Of a DNA stretch of 64,000 nucleotides, positions 8,261 through 16,770 are shown one piece after another. Source of the stretch: Domibacillus sp. DTU_2020_1001157_1_SI_ALB_TIR_016 (GTDB lineage Bacteria; Bacillota; Bacilli; Bacillales; Domibacillaceae); contig NZ_CP135439.1 of the NCBI RefSeq assembly GCF_032341995.1, positions 434,001 through 498,000 on the forward strand. The letters run 5' to 3'. Every line of letters starts with the position of its first letter. Position 1 is the first letter of the stretch. Made by a program: the position numbers and the translations under genes. Under the pieces are notes generated by a model. It was given only the letters and a program-made list of their open reading frames with translations, ran no database searches and was not told the origin of the DNA.

Positions 8261-10390
8261 TTGATAAAAAAGTATCCGTTTAGCACAAGAGTAGCAAAAG
8301 CGATGATGGCCGCAACGATTGCATTGACCCCTATTGTGACAACTGCAGGCGTATTTGGAACAGAACAGGCAGAAGCTGCGTATGTTCAGATTAAAGATCA
8401 TTTTAAAGATATTCCGGCGTTTGAAGAGTACGCTAAATCTATCAAGAATTTAGCGAAGGGAGATAGCGATTCTGCTGATGAAGCGGTTTATATGAAGCTT
8501 TCTTCTAAAATCGATTCGGCAGATTGGAATACTTTATTAGCGCCTGTTCTACAAGGGAATGATCAAGCTAAAAAGGATGCAGTAATAAAGCTGTTAGAAC
8601 TTCAAGTGAAAATCTATACCGGTTCTTATAATGAGGGTGAATTACAAACTTTTATTGATGAGTACGGTGATGTATTTGGCACCCAGTCTGCTGCTGATTA
8701 CTTACAATACCTGGAGCTTGTTGAAGCAGCACTCTATGAAGAAGTAAGTGATAATCTAGCTTCTTTTAATTCAGATCCCACCTATGCATTGGTGTCAGGA
8801 TTAATCGACGCCGTTAAAGGAGTAGAATATAAAGGGATTGATAACATCGTAGCAGATGTATTAGTTGTGACAGACCCGGCAGTCAAAGAGACAGCAGGAA
8901 ATCTAAAATCTGCTTTTTTGACAGAGGATTTTACAGTAGATGAGTTGAAGTTAGCAGTAATGAATGCAGGGCTTGCATGGATGAGTCTTTACGGAAAAGA
9001 AGTCAGCAGCGGTGGCGGTGGCGGCAGCATACCAAATCCTGATCCGGACCCTGTTCCAGATGATGATGGAGAAGTGGATTCGCCATCAACTCCAGGTGCG
9101 CAGGTAGAAGTAACACCAGCGATCGTGACCTCTAATACAGGCGCTGTGACAGCTACCATCCCGCAGTCGCTTCAAGCGCAGATTATGAGTCACGTAACGG
9201 TGCAAACACCGGAAGTGAAAATCACACTTCCAGCCGTCGCGCAAGGACAGGCCGCAACATTGTCCATTCCAGGCTCACTGGCTGCTTCGGTTAAATCGGC
9301 CGCTCCAAATGCAGCCATTACCGTTACAGGACCAGCTGGAGTAAACTATGTGATCCCGATTAATAAAATGAACCTGGGCAGCATCAGTGCTGGTTCATTG
9401 AAAATCACGATCAAGCCGGCGACTCCTTCAGAGCGAAGTGCTTTGGTCAGCAAAGTAACGGCCAAGTTAAAAGGAACATCCGCTGCTTCATCCGAAACAA
9501 AAGCGGCGGTGCTTGTAGGGAATGTAACCATGCCGGCACCAGCCGTGACAGTAGAACTGGAAGCGGTCGTTGGCAGCCAGACCATTCCGCTCACAACATT
9601 CGGTGACATTTACGTACAGCGTGAATTCCCGCTGTCCGGCACAATCGATACAAACCGTACAACCGGTGTAACGATTACATCAGACGGTACGGTAAAAGCA
9701 TTGCCGACAACCTTTAAAACAGAGGATGGCCAGCAAAAAGCAGTGGTCAGCTCGCTCTTCAATTCTGACGATACGTACACAGTTCTTCAAAGTAATGTGA
9801 CGTTCCCGGATGTGAATAATGGCACAAACTGGGCGGAGAAATACATTGAGTCCCTTGCATCTAAATTTATCGTTTCCGGTACAACAGCCGGCACATACAA
9901 GCCAGATCAGGATATGACGCGTTCACAATTTGTTTTCCTGCTCAGCCGTGCACTTGGCCTGCCGGATACAACCGCATATGACAAACGCTTTTCGGATGTA
10001 AAAGGTGACGAATGGTTTAACACGAACGGTGAATTTATGGCTGCTGTTAAATACGGTGTTGTGGCCGGTAAACCAAACGGTACATTCGCGCCAAACGACA
10101 AAGTTACACGCGTAGAAGCAGCAGCGATGATTGGCCGCGCAATGGAACTGGGCTTCATCAGCTTTGATGACAGCGAACTAGATAGCACGAAAAAGCTATC
10201 GAGCTTTAAGGACGTAAAAGAAATCGGTGCGTCGACCCGCGCTGAAGTATTAAAAGTCTATCAGGCTGGCATTATGTCCGGTGCAAGCAATGGCGAATTT
10301 AACCCGAACGAGTACACAAAACGTGACCAAATGGCACGCATTCTGGCAGAATTCTTAATGAAAGCCGATTTAATGGAAGACATTAAATAA
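8261..10390 (+). CDS. Large SLH surface protein
   Basis: 709 residues from TTG 8261, which sits 7 nt after GAGGTG; the in-frame GTG at 8252 overlaps the ribosome site. A signal peptide ends near QAEAAY. Residues about 35-245 are acidic and helical with no known family. A GGGGGS/PDPDP linker (about 250-275) leads to a beta-rich middle domain (TPAIVTSNTGAVTATIPQS onward, to about 500). Three C-terminal SLH modules follow (FPDVNNGTNWAEKYIESLA, FSDVKGDEWFNTNGEFMAA, FKDVKEIGASTRAEVLKVY). It is a structural or adhesive wall protein by architecture. The long unrecognised N-terminal domain would carry the specific function. Confidence 0.88.
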   Translation: MIKKYPFSTRVAKAMMAATIALTPIVTTAGVFGTEQAEAAYVQIKDHFKDIPAFEEYAKSIKNLAKGDSDSADEAVYMKLSSKIDSADWNTLLAPVLQGNDQAKKDAVIKLLELQVKIYTGSYNEGELQTFIDEYGDVFGTQSAADYLQYLELVEAALYEEVSDNLASFNSDPTYALVSGLIDAVKGVEYKGIDNIVADVLVVTDPAVKETAGNLKSAFLTEDFTVDELKLAVMNAGLAWMSLYGKEVSSGGGGGSIPNPDPDPVPDDDGEVDSPSTPGAQVEVTPAIVTSNTGAVTATIPQSLQAQIMSHVTVQTPEVKITLPAVAQGQAATLSIPGSLAASVKSAAPNAAITVTGPAGVNYVIPINKMNLGSISAGSLKITIKPATPSERSALVSKVTAKLKGTSAASSETKAAVLVGNVTMPAPAVTVELEAVVGSQTIPLTTFGDIYVQREFPLSGTIDTNRTTGVTITSDGTVKALPTTFKTEDGQQKAVVSSLFNSDDTYTVLQSNVTFPDVNNGTNWAEKYIESLASKFIVSGTTAGTYKPDQDMTRSQFVFLLSRALGLPDTTAYDKRFSDVKGDEWFNTNGEFMAAVKYGVVAGKPNGTFAPNDKVTRVEAAAMIGRAMELGFISFDDSELDSTKKLSSFKDVKEIGASTRAEVLKVYQAGIMSGASNGEFNPNEYTKRDQMARILAEFLMKADLMEDIK

Positions 10391-10392
10391 GA

Positions 10393-10431
10393 TAAAAGAG
10401 GCAGCCCTCTGATGGAGGCTGCCTCTTTTTT
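10393..10431. terminator. Bidirectional terminator
   Basis: AAAAGAGGCAGCC / GGCTGCCTCTTTT stem with T-runs either side, shared by the SLH gene (+) and the tetR-type gene (-). Confidence 0.88.
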
Positions 10432-11044
10432 ATTCTATTGATGAAACGCGTGTGTTTCTTTGTAAACCGTAAAGCAAAACTGTGACAATATTGTTCGCGA
10501 GCTCAGGAGCTGTTTTTTCTCCTGTCCAAAGCTTCGTTAGCGCCAGCCTTTCAATCATGCCGACAAGCCCGCTGGCGACGATGCCTACGTCCACATTGGG
10601 ATACAAATGCTCAGCCGTGCTTTTTTCACGAAGCTGGGCTTCAATATGCTCAGCCATTTGGGTTTTTACCTCTGCTGCCGATGGGGATATACAAAAGCCG
10701 ATCCGCGCCAGACTGCGATGGTCCATAAAAAACTGAAGGACTTTCGTTAATCTTTCTTCCATTCGGCGGAAAGCTGTATAGTCATCAAACTTCTCATCCA
10801 CCAGACTGCCCATTGTGAGATGAGCAAGTTTCGTGCGAAACAAGTCTTCCAGCTCCTCAAAAATCGCTTCCTTGCTTTTAAAGTACAAATAAAACGTCGG
10901 CTGTGTGACATTCGCTTTTCGGACAATCGTACTAATTTTTGTGTCGTGGTAACCATGTTCTGCAAATTCATCCGCGGCGATTCGCAATAGAAGGGCACGG
11001 CTTGCTTCCCCGTCAGAACCTTTTTTTCTTCCTCGTTGCGCCAT
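10430..11044 (-). CDS. TetR-family transcriptional regulator
   Basis: 204 residues. The N-terminal helix-turn-helix (about 13-60) reads RIAADEFAEHGYHDTKIST...VTQPTFYLYFKSKEAIF, the usual TetR_N pattern. The C-terminal helical ligand and dimer domain (70-200) is of the YfiR/FadR-like type but its effector cannot be told. The ATG follows AAGGAGAG. The gene has its own promoter, with a palindrome inside the spacer, suggesting autorepression. The targets are not evident, since the neighbours are an SLH gene and a sigma factor. Confidence 0.88.
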   Translation of the reverse strand: MAQRGRKKGSDGEASRALLLRIAADEFAEHGYHDTKISTIVRKANVTQPTFYLYFKSKEAIFEELEDLFRTKLAHLTMGSLVDEKFDDYTAFRRMEERLTKVLQFFMDHRSLARIGFCISPSAAEVKTQMAEHIEAQLREKSTAEHLYPNVDVGIVASGLVGMIERLALTKLWTGEKTAPELANNIVTVLLYGLQRNTRVSSIE

Positions 11045-11094
11045 CTTTTTCTCTCCTTAACCGCTTTCTTTTCTCTCTTTGTATATACGTAAAT

Positions 11095-11123
11095 ATCATA
11101 CAATAGAGGAACCTCTAATACAA
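11095..11123 (-). promoter_or_regulatory. tetR-type promoter with spacer palindrome
   Basis: On the minus strand TTGTAT (11123-11118) and TATGAT (11100-11095) are separated by exactly 17 bp. The spacer holds TAGAGG-AA-CCTCTA as read on plus (11104-11117), an operator-like palindrome consistent with autoregulation by the TetR protein. Confidence 0.6.
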
Positions 11124-11437
11124 ATTGGTATTAAAAGGTAATCAGAGGATGGAGAATAAATAGTATCAACAAATAAAGTCCTCGCTTATTAGACACTATA
11201 CAGAGAAAATATTCCTCAATCAAAAGACCTCGCAAATCTTTAAAATATCTTGATAAAAAATTTACATCGTTCCTTCAAAAATGATAAATTTGACAGAAAA
11301 TGCGCTTTCACGCAGGTCGACAGCAAGCATTGTAACAAAGGCCCGTATGAAAAGCGAGATAAACGGAATTTATCCTTGTTTTTTGTAAAATTGGATTATA
11401 ATTGGTCTAATACTAGGTATTTGCACGCGTAAAATGG
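11124..11437. other. AT-rich intergenic stretch before the sigma factor gene
   Basis: No convincing coding region. A 60-codon open frame at 11250-11432 lacks a ribosome site and recognisable protein character. A TATAAT at 11397-11402 without a good -35 is a candidate -10 for the sigma gene leader. Confidence 0.4.
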
Positions 11438-11498
11438 TCCAATACGATGGTCATGCCCTTGAGGAGTAAACGGGGCTGGCGCGCTAGCCGGATTGGAT
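11438..11498 (+). promoter_or_regulatory. Structured leader of the sigma factor gene (candidate)
   Basis: TCCAAT can pair with ATTGGA to close a junction that holds a GCCC...GGGC helix and a GGCT...AGCC hairpin. The structure reaches the start codon. No strong SD lies near the ATG, so folding may control initiation. I could not match it to a known riboswitch class. Confidence 0.4.
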
Positions 11499-11988
11499 GT
11501 TACACATGCAATTTGAACAAATCGCGCAGCAATACAACCCGATGATCCACCGCATCATGAACAAGCTGCATATTTACAAGAACAAAGAGGATTTTCATCA
11601 GGTAGGGATGATCGCCCTATGGGAAGCATACACACGGTTTGATGAATCGAAAGGCGAGTTTGCGCCTTTTGCGTATTCGACCATTCAGGGACGCCTGAAG
11701 AATGCGCTGACGAAAGACGCCGCGTTCAGTGACGGAACCGTTCTTACTGGTGAACCGGCTTTGTTTGAAGGAGTAGACCCGGAGCCAACGCCCGAGGCTG
11801 CAACGCTTGTTCACTTATGTGGAGACTTACTAGAAGGACGGGCGAAGGATTGGTTTAACGACCCCATTCTCGGCGGCTTGTCGAATCCGGACATCGCCAG
11901 AAAGCACGGGGTTACCCCTGCGGCCGTCCGAAAGTGGCAGCAAGCAGCCGAAAAGAAACTGCACGATGAATTTGGCCGCATGAGATGA
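11497..11988 (+). CDS. Small sigma-70-family RNA polymerase sigma factor
   Basis: 163 residues. Region 2 is clear at about 1-70 (FEQIAQQYNPMIHRI, FHQVGMIALWEAYTRFD, FAPFAYSTIQGRLKNAL). Region 4-like helices come at the end (NPDIARKHGVTPAAVRKWQQAA). The size and composition fit the short competence/ECF-like sigma factors of Bacillales. ATG 11497 or ATG 11506 could be the start; both have only a weak GGAT-type ribosome site. The gene stands alone between structured RNA elements, immediately upstream of the EPS operon. Whether it controls that operon is unknown; the promoter there looks like sigma-A. Confidence 0.82.
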   Translation: MLHMQFEQIAQQYNPMIHRIMNKLHIYKNKEDFHQVGMIALWEAYTRFDESKGEFAPFAYSTIQGRLKNALTKDAAFSDGTVLTGEPALFEGVDPEPTPEAATLVHLCGDLLEGRAKDWFNDPILGGLSNPDIARKHGVTPAAVRKWQQAAEKKLHDEFGRMR

Positions 11989-12008
11989 GCGTTATAGATT
12001 GTTTCAGT

Positions 12009-12131
12009 GCCGGCTGCCAAAAGCCGAAGCCGATCTCAGTACTGAATGCAGAGGCAGGCGGGGAAGAGATTGTAAAGAGAGAACCCATGGCGTGTAAAAG
12101 GCTTGGGTAAATTCGCTTAAAGACGTACTGA
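12009..12131 (+). ncRNA. Unassigned structured RNA between sigma factor and EPS operon
   Basis: TCAGTAC (12036-12042) pairs perfectly with GTACTGA (12125-12131), enclosing an ACCCA...TGGGT hairpin and a GAGGCAGGCGGGGAAGAG stretch. CGGCT...AGCCG forms a further 5' hairpin (12011-12026). The GGGGAA ... AACCCA ... TGGGTAAATTC layout loosely recalls ydaO-type leaders, but the conserved 3' half is missing, so I do not assign a class. It is followed by a terminator. Confidence 0.45.
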
Positions 12132-12142
12132 TCATTTTATCA

Positions 12143-12192
12143 TGAGAAGCGGCAGTATCTTATCTCAGAAAGGGTAAGCTGCTTCTTTTTTT
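12143..12192 (+). terminator. Terminator after the sigma factor / structured RNA unit
   Basis: AGAAGCGGC (12145-12153) pairs with GCTGCTTCT (12178-12186) across a loop and a T7 run follows. It separates the sigma factor transcript from the EPS promoter. Confidence 0.75.
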
Positions 12193-12261
12193 CAATCAGC
12201 CCTTTTATCGATAGTTCCTTCTCAATTTGGAATTATTAGTCGAAAATTTACGAAAATGCCA

Positions 12262-12290
12262 TTAAATTAAATAATTCCCTGTGCTATAAT
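12262..12290 (+). promoter_or_regulatory. Sigma-A-type promoter of EPS operon 1
   Basis: TTAAAT (12262-12267), a 17-bp spacer and TATAAT (12285-12290). It lies 35 bp before the ATG of the Wzz-like gene. No GTTCTTT-type palindrome is seen here, unlike EPS operon 2. Confidence 0.75.
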
Positions 12291-12324
12291 GGCGAAGACA
12301 ATATTTACTAACAGGAGGAAAAGC

Positions 12325-13068
12325 ATGGAAGAAACCATCAGCCTGAAGGAGCTCGCCCAAACGTTAAAAAAGAGGCTGAAATTGATCGTGTTAATCACGG
12401 TTGCAGCAGCACTTATCAGCGGTATTATCAGTTACTTTGTCCTTACCCCTATCTATCAGTCTTCTACGCAGGTGCTTGTCAACCAGGCAAAAACCGAACA
12501 GCAGCTGTATAACCCAGCCGAAGTACAGACGAATCTTCAATTGATTAGTACATATAACGTCATTATGAAGTCGCCGGCAATTCTTGAAAAAGTTGCGCAA
12601 AATCTGGACTTGAATCTGACACCGGAGCAGCTCTCATCCAAGATTACGGTTGCAAGTGAACAAGATTCACAGGTTGTGAATATTACGGTGCAGGATGAGA
12701 ATCCGGGTCTTGCGGCAGACATTGCGAACGAAACAGCGCGTGTGTTCCAGGAAGATATCGTTAATATTATGAACGTTGATAACGTCAGCATCCTGGCTGC
12801 AGCAGAAATAGGAGAAAACCCGTCACCGGTAAAACCGCAGCCGCTTCTAAACATCGCGATTGCGATTGTGGTTGGTCTGATGGCCGGTGTAGGACTTGCG
12901 TTCTTGCTGGAGTATTTGGACAACACCATTAAGACAGAACAAGATATTGAGAAAACACTCGGTCTTCCTGTACTCGGCGGTGTAACGACAATTTCCGCCA
13001 ACAGTGGCCGTCCTGCCAAAAAAACACCGGCACCAAAGGCCGTAAGGAGTGAAACGATTGGCTCTTAA
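12325..13068 (+). CDS. Wzz/YveK-type chain-length modulator and kinase activator (EpsA-like)
   Basis: 247 residues from ATG 12325, preceded by AGGAGG; an upstream in-frame ATG at 12289 overlaps the -10 box and is rejected. Two membrane helices (about 20-40 and 170-190) bracket an extracellular Wzz domain (YQSSTQVLVNQAKTEQQLY). The C-terminal cytosolic tail should touch the BY-kinase encoded next. Proteins of this family set polymer length and activate the partner kinase in Gram-positive capsule systems. It overlaps the kinase start by 11 bp, which is typical for translational coupling. Confidence 0.92.
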   Translation: MEETISLKELAQTLKKRLKLIVLITVAAALISGIISYFVLTPIYQSSTQVLVNQAKTEQQLYNPAEVQTNLQLISTYNVIMKSPAILEKVAQNLDLNLTPEQLSSKITVASEQDSQVVNITVQDENPGLAADIANETARVFQEDIVNIMNVDNVSILAAAEIGENPSPVKPQPLLNIAIAIVVGLMAGVGLAFLLEYLDNTIKTEQDIEKTLGLPVLGGVTTISANSGRPAKKTPAPKAVRSETIGS

Positions 13069-13765
13069 GCGCAGCAAAGAAAAAACAGCTCCCGGTTCTG
13101 CCAAACGGAAGCTCATTACAAACACCGATCCAAAATCACCAATCTCAGAGCAGTACCGGACAATCCGGACGAATATCCTGTTTTCATCCGTTGACGAAAC
13201 GCTCCGCTCGATTTTGGTGACGTCCACAAGCCCGGGAGAAGGGAAGTCGACGACCGTTTCCAATCTTGCCGTCGTATTTGCGAACCAGGGAAAACGGGTG
13301 CTGCTTGTCGATGCGGACCTTCGCAAGCCGACGATGCATTATACATTCGGCCTTCAAAACGCAGTGGGACTCACCAATGTATTAACCAAACAGGCTTCAC
13401 TTGGACAAGCCATTGTCTCAACAGCCATTGAACACCTGTCCGCTCTTCCATCCGGCCCGATTCCGCCGAACCCGGCAGAGCTGCTTGGCTCTCAATCTAT
13501 GAAAGAGTTTATTGCCCAGGCAGAGAGCGAATTCGACTATGTGTTTTTTGATACACCACCGGTTCTTGCGGTCACGGATGCCCAGGTGCTGGCGAATCAG
13601 TGCGATGGAACCGTCCTTGTGATCAACAGCGGCAAAACTGAAATTGAATCCGCCCAAAAAGCGAAAGAACTACTCGATGCAGCCCAGGCGAAGCTGCTCG
13701 GTGCCGTACTGAATAACCAGAAAATAGCGGATTCTTCTTATTACTATTATTACGGAAATGAATAA
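13058..13765 (+). CDS. BY-type protein tyrosine kinase (EpsB/YwqD-like)
   Basis: 235 residues from TTG 13058, 8 nt after AAGGAG; the GTG at 13049 abuts the ribosome site and is unlikely. Walker A is TSPGEGKST (about 57-65), Walker A' LLVDADLRK (82-90) and Walker B VFFDTPP. A C-terminal tyrosine cluster (SSYYYYYGNE) is the autophosphorylation site in this family. It phosphorylates itself and enzymes of EPS precursor synthesis, and works with the preceding membrane modulator and the following phosphatase. Confidence 0.95.
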   Translation: MALKRSKEKTAPGSAKRKLITNTDPKSPISEQYRTIRTNILFSSVDETLRSILVTSTSPGEGKSTTVSNLAVVFANQGKRVLLVDADLRKPTMHYTFGLQNAVGLTNVLTKQASLGQAIVSTAIEHLSALPSGPIPPNPAELLGSQSMKEFIAQAESEFDYVFFDTPPVLAVTDAQVLANQCDGTVLVINSGKTEIESAQKAKELLDAAQAKLLGAVLNNQKIADSSYYYYYGNE

Positions 13766-13862
13766 ATTACTAAAAAAGTGTAAAAACGGAAAAAATTATC
13801 ACTAATTCCAGGTTTTTTATGATATACTACGTTTATCAAATTGATGAAAGGGGTATACGTCC

Positions 13863-14618
13863 ATGATTGACATTCATTGCCATATACTGCCGGGTGTAGA
13901 CGACGGTGCCCGTGACCTTGTAAAAAGCTTGGAAATGGCCGAAGCGGCCAAAAGAGAAGGCATTACAACCATTGTGGCGACCCCTCATCATAAAAATGGA
14001 TCGTACGAAAATGAAAAAGCATCAATCGAAGAGGACGTTGACTTTTTGAATAAGCAGCTCGTCAGTGCGGGCATCGACGTCAAGATTGCTGCGGGGCAGG
14101 AAGTCCGTCTGTACGGTGAACTGCTCGAAGACTATCAATCAAATAAATTACTGACTGTAAACCACTCAACACATATGCTTGTTGAATTTCCATCCAGCTC
14201 GATTCCTGGCTTTGCGGAACAGCTGCTTTTTGACATGCAGTTAAACGGCATTACCCCAATTATTGTGCACCCAGAGCGCAATGCGGCTATTGCCGAAAAC
14301 CCGGACCGCTTATACAAGCTCATTCAAAACGGAGCGCTGTCACAAGTAACGGCTGCTTCGGTAAATGGCTTGTTCGGGAAAAAAGCAAAAGCCCTCTCCT
14401 TACAGCTTATTGAGTCAAACCTGACACACTTTATTGCAACAGACGCCCACAACACGACATCTAGAGGCTTTGGCCTGTCGAAAGCCTACAATGAAATTCA
14501 CCCGGACTATGCTGCGTATTTTCAGGAAAATGCGGAAGCGATTTTTTCTGGCAGATATATAGAGAAGGAACCGCCGCAGCACGTTACGCGACGGAAGAAA
14601 TTTCTCGGACTATTTTAA
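13863..14618 (+). CDS. PHP-family tyrosine phosphatase (CpsB/YwqE-like)
   Basis: 251 residues beginning MIDIHCHILPGVDDGA, the HxH metal site of the PHP fold. Further metal ligands are seen in VATPHH, QEVRL, VHPERN and ATDAHN. These manganese-dependent phosphatases reverse the BY-kinase modification and so tune polymer export. A 97-bp gap with a possible TATACT -10 separates it from the kinase, so an internal promoter is possible. It is the last gene before the EAR element. Confidence 0.93.
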   Translation: MIDIHCHILPGVDDGARDLVKSLEMAEAAKREGITTIVATPHHKNGSYENEKASIEEDVDFLNKQLVSAGIDVKIAAGQEVRLYGELLEDYQSNKLLTVNHSTHMLVEFPSSSIPGFAEQLLFDMQLNGITPIIVHPERNAAIAENPDRLYKLIQNGALSQVTAASVNGLFGKKAKALSLQLIESNLTHFIATDAHNTTSRGFGLSKAYNEIHPDYAAYFQENAEAIFSGRYIEKEPPQHVTRRKKFLGLF

Positions 14619-14690
14619 TACTTGTGAGTAACAAGAATGCGTGTTTGGTCACTGGTCTTGCTAAGGTCATGTCTCCCATACCTTTATCAA

Positions 14691-14782
14691 TGGAGGCACT
14701 CGGCCGCGCGGTGGTGTTCCGGGAAACGGAACGCTTAGACGCCTGTCGTCAAGCGCGTGGCGTGAGGGCGGGTTAAATGCCC
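14691..14782 (+). ncRNA. EAR (eps-associated, epsC-leader) antitermination RNA
   Basis: The position, between the kinase/phosphatase genes and epsC, is that of the known Bacillales EAR element. The sequence folds strongly: GTTCC...GGAAC and CGCTT...AAGCG with an inner GAC...GTC, an outer CTCGGCCGCG / CGCGTGGCGTGAG helix, and a closing GGGC...GCCC hairpin. An intrinsic terminator follows within 30 nt. EAR is known to let polymerase read through such terminators in eps operons. Assignment is from memory of the family and position. Confidence 0.75.
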
Positions 14783-14808
14783 AATCTTTTTATAGATATA
14801 TAGAAAAA

Positions 14809-14858
14809 GCAGCTAATAAAAGCGCATTCAAAGAGTGCGTTTCTATTAGCTGTTTTCT
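14809..14858 (+). terminator. Attenuator-like terminator between EAR and epsC
   Basis: CAGCTAATA ... TATTAGCTG with an inner GCGCA / TGCGT helix forms a long hairpin followed by TTTTCTGTT. Lying inside the operon, it makes sense only if it is bypassed, as EAR does. Confidence 0.7.
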
Positions 14859-14898
14859 GTTGTGCAATTTTACCCTATAAAGAAAGAGGTGGCGTTTA

Positions 14899-16734
14899 TT
14901 GGCTGCGTATCAACGTAGACTGTCTTTTTTAATTGGCCTTGATTCAGTGATTGTCCTATTTTCTATTTATATTGGCTATTTTATTCTGCATCCTTATTTA
15001 AACATTTATAGCGCTCAAATGTTAATCATTAGTTCGATTGCCCTTTTGTCGAGTCACCACTTGTTTGCGGCTATTTACCGCTTATACCATAAAGCGTGGG
15101 AATACGCGAGTGTTGGCGAGCTGATTGCGATTGCCAAGGCAGTGACGTTCTCGGTTTCCTCTACCGCAATCGTTCAGCTGATTGTTAATCATGATGTCTA
15201 TATCCGTGTTCTGCTCATTACCTGGATGCTGCATATGTTGCTAATTGGCGGATCGCGCTTTTCGTGGCGTGTCTATCGTGACCGTTATATTAAAAAAGAC
15301 CATAACGGGCGCAAGCGGACGATGATCGTTGGAGCCGGTGCAGGCGGATCAACTGTGGTACGTCAGCTGTTAATGAATGACTCAGAGCTAGAACCTGTGC
15401 TATTTGTAGATGATGATTTAAACAAGCTGCGCCTGGAAATTTACGGTGTAACTGTGCTTGGCACTACACGTAATATTCCTTATCTCGTCGACCAGCATAA
15501 GATTGATAATATCATTATCGCGATTCCATCACTGAAACGGTATCAGATCAACCACATTTACGAGCAGTGCACAAAAACAAAAGCGAAGGTCCAAATCATA
15601 CCCCTTCTTGAAGATGTTTTTAGCGGCAAAGTATCCGTCAGCCAGTTGCGTGACGTAGCGGTAGAGGATTTGCTCGGGCGTGATCCGATTGAGCTTGATA
15701 TTGAATCCATCGCTGAAACCGTTACCGGTAAAACGGTTTTGGTTACAGGTGCGGGCGGCTCGATCGGCTCGGAAATTTGCCGGCAGATTTCTGTATTCCA
15801 GCCAAAGAAGCTTGTGTTGGTCGGTCACGGTGAAAACAGTATTTACCAGATTGATATGGAGATGCGCAAGCGTTACAAGGATTTAATCGACATTGTGCCA
15901 GTCATTGCTGATGTACAGGATCGTGAGCGTATGTTTGATGTGCTGGCTGAACATTCACCAGATGTTGTTTATCATGCAGCAGCACATAAACATGTTCCAC
16001 TGATGGAGTACAATCCGAAAGAAGCAGTAAAGAATAATATCTTTGGTACAAAAAATACGGCTGAAGCATCTGCGAGTGCAGGAGTAAAACGGTTTGTGCT
16101 CGTCTCAACCGACAAAGCTGTCAACCCTACGAACGTGATGGGTGCGACAAAGCGTGTCGCCGAAATGGTTGTCCAACAGCTGGATCGAGAATATCCTTAT
16201 ACGACTTTTACTGCGGTTCGATTCGGCAACGTACTTGGTTCACGCGGCTCGGTTATTCCATTGTTTAAAAAGCAACTCGCAGAAGGCGGCCCTTTAACGG
16301 TTACTCATAAAGATATGACACGGTACTTTATGACGATTCCAGAAGCTTCCCGCCTTGTCATCCAGTCGAGCGCACTCGCGCGTGGCGGTGAAATCTTTGT
16401 GCTTGATATGGGTGAACCGGTTAAAATTGTCGACCTGGCCCGTAATCTCATTAAGCTCTCCGGCTACTCTGAAGAGGAAGTCGGTATCCAATTTTCAGGA
16501 CTGCGACCGGGCGAGAAAATGTATGAAGAGCTTTTGAATGAAAATGAAATTCACCTGGAACAGGTGTTTCCGAAAATTCATATTGGAAAAGCCGGTGTGG
16601 TTGAAGGAGAAATTCTTTGGAAGTTTGTCGGCTGCCTTTCACAAAAAGAGAATAAAGAACTTCGTGATAATTTAATCCAAATTGCCAATACGAAAGAAAA
16701 CTTAAAAGAAGTAATGCAGGAAGTGGTTATATAA
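14899..16734 (+). CDS. epsC: EpsC/CapD-like UDP-sugar 4,6-dehydratase (copy 1)
   Basis: 611 residues from TTG 14899 after AGAGGTGG. Four N-terminal membrane helices (about 10-115) are followed by a first Rossmann unit (GAGAGGST, 145-152) and a catalytic SDR domain with TGAGGSIGSE (283-292) and STDKAVNPTNVMGATKR (about 395-411). This is the layout of PglF/EpsC/CapD enzymes that convert UDP-GlcNAc to its 4-keto-6-deoxy form, the first step towards UDP-bacillosamine or UDP-FucNAc. A paralogue of equal layout heads operon 2 (50216-52030). It is read downstream of EAR. Confidence 0.93.
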   Translation: MAAYQRRLSFLIGLDSVIVLFSIYIGYFILHPYLNIYSAQMLIISSIALLSSHHLFAAIYRLYHKAWEYASVGELIAIAKAVTFSVSSTAIVQLIVNHDVYIRVLLITWMLHMLLIGGSRFSWRVYRDRYIKKDHNGRKRTMIVGAGAGGSTVVRQLLMNDSELEPVLFVDDDLNKLRLEIYGVTVLGTTRNIPYLVDQHKIDNIIIAIPSLKRYQINHIYEQCTKTKAKVQIIPLLEDVFSGKVSVSQLRDVAVEDLLGRDPIELDIESIAETVTGKTVLVTGAGGSIGSEICRQISVFQPKKLVLVGHGENSIYQIDMEMRKRYKDLIDIVPVIADVQDRERMFDVLAEHSPDVVYHAAAHKHVPLMEYNPKEAVKNNIFGTKNTAEASASAGVKRFVLVSTDKAVNPTNVMGATKRVAEMVVQQLDREYPYTTFTAVRFGNVLGSRGSVIPLFKKQLAEGGPLTVTHKDMTRYFMTIPEASRLVIQSSALARGGEIFVLDMGEPVKIVDLARNLIKLSGYSEEEVGIQFSGLRPGEKMYEELLNENEIHLEQVFPKIHIGKAGVVEGEILWKFVGCLSQKENKELRDNLIQIANTKENLKEVMQEVVI

Positions 16735-16770
16735 ATGGGAAGAGACTTGACATGTGGGGGAAAACACAAA

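Noticed and set aside
11250..11432. 60-codon ORF before the sigma factor gene
   Set aside because: No ribosome site, Lys/Asn/Cys-rich random-looking product, AT-rich context.
12009..12131. c-di-AMP (ydaO-type) riboswitch
   Set aside because: Only the first-half words are vaguely similar; the conserved 3' half is missing and no matching downstream gene follows directly.
12289..12324. Upstream start of the Wzz-like gene
   Set aside because: The ATG overlaps the -10 box; the AGGAGG serves ATG 12325.
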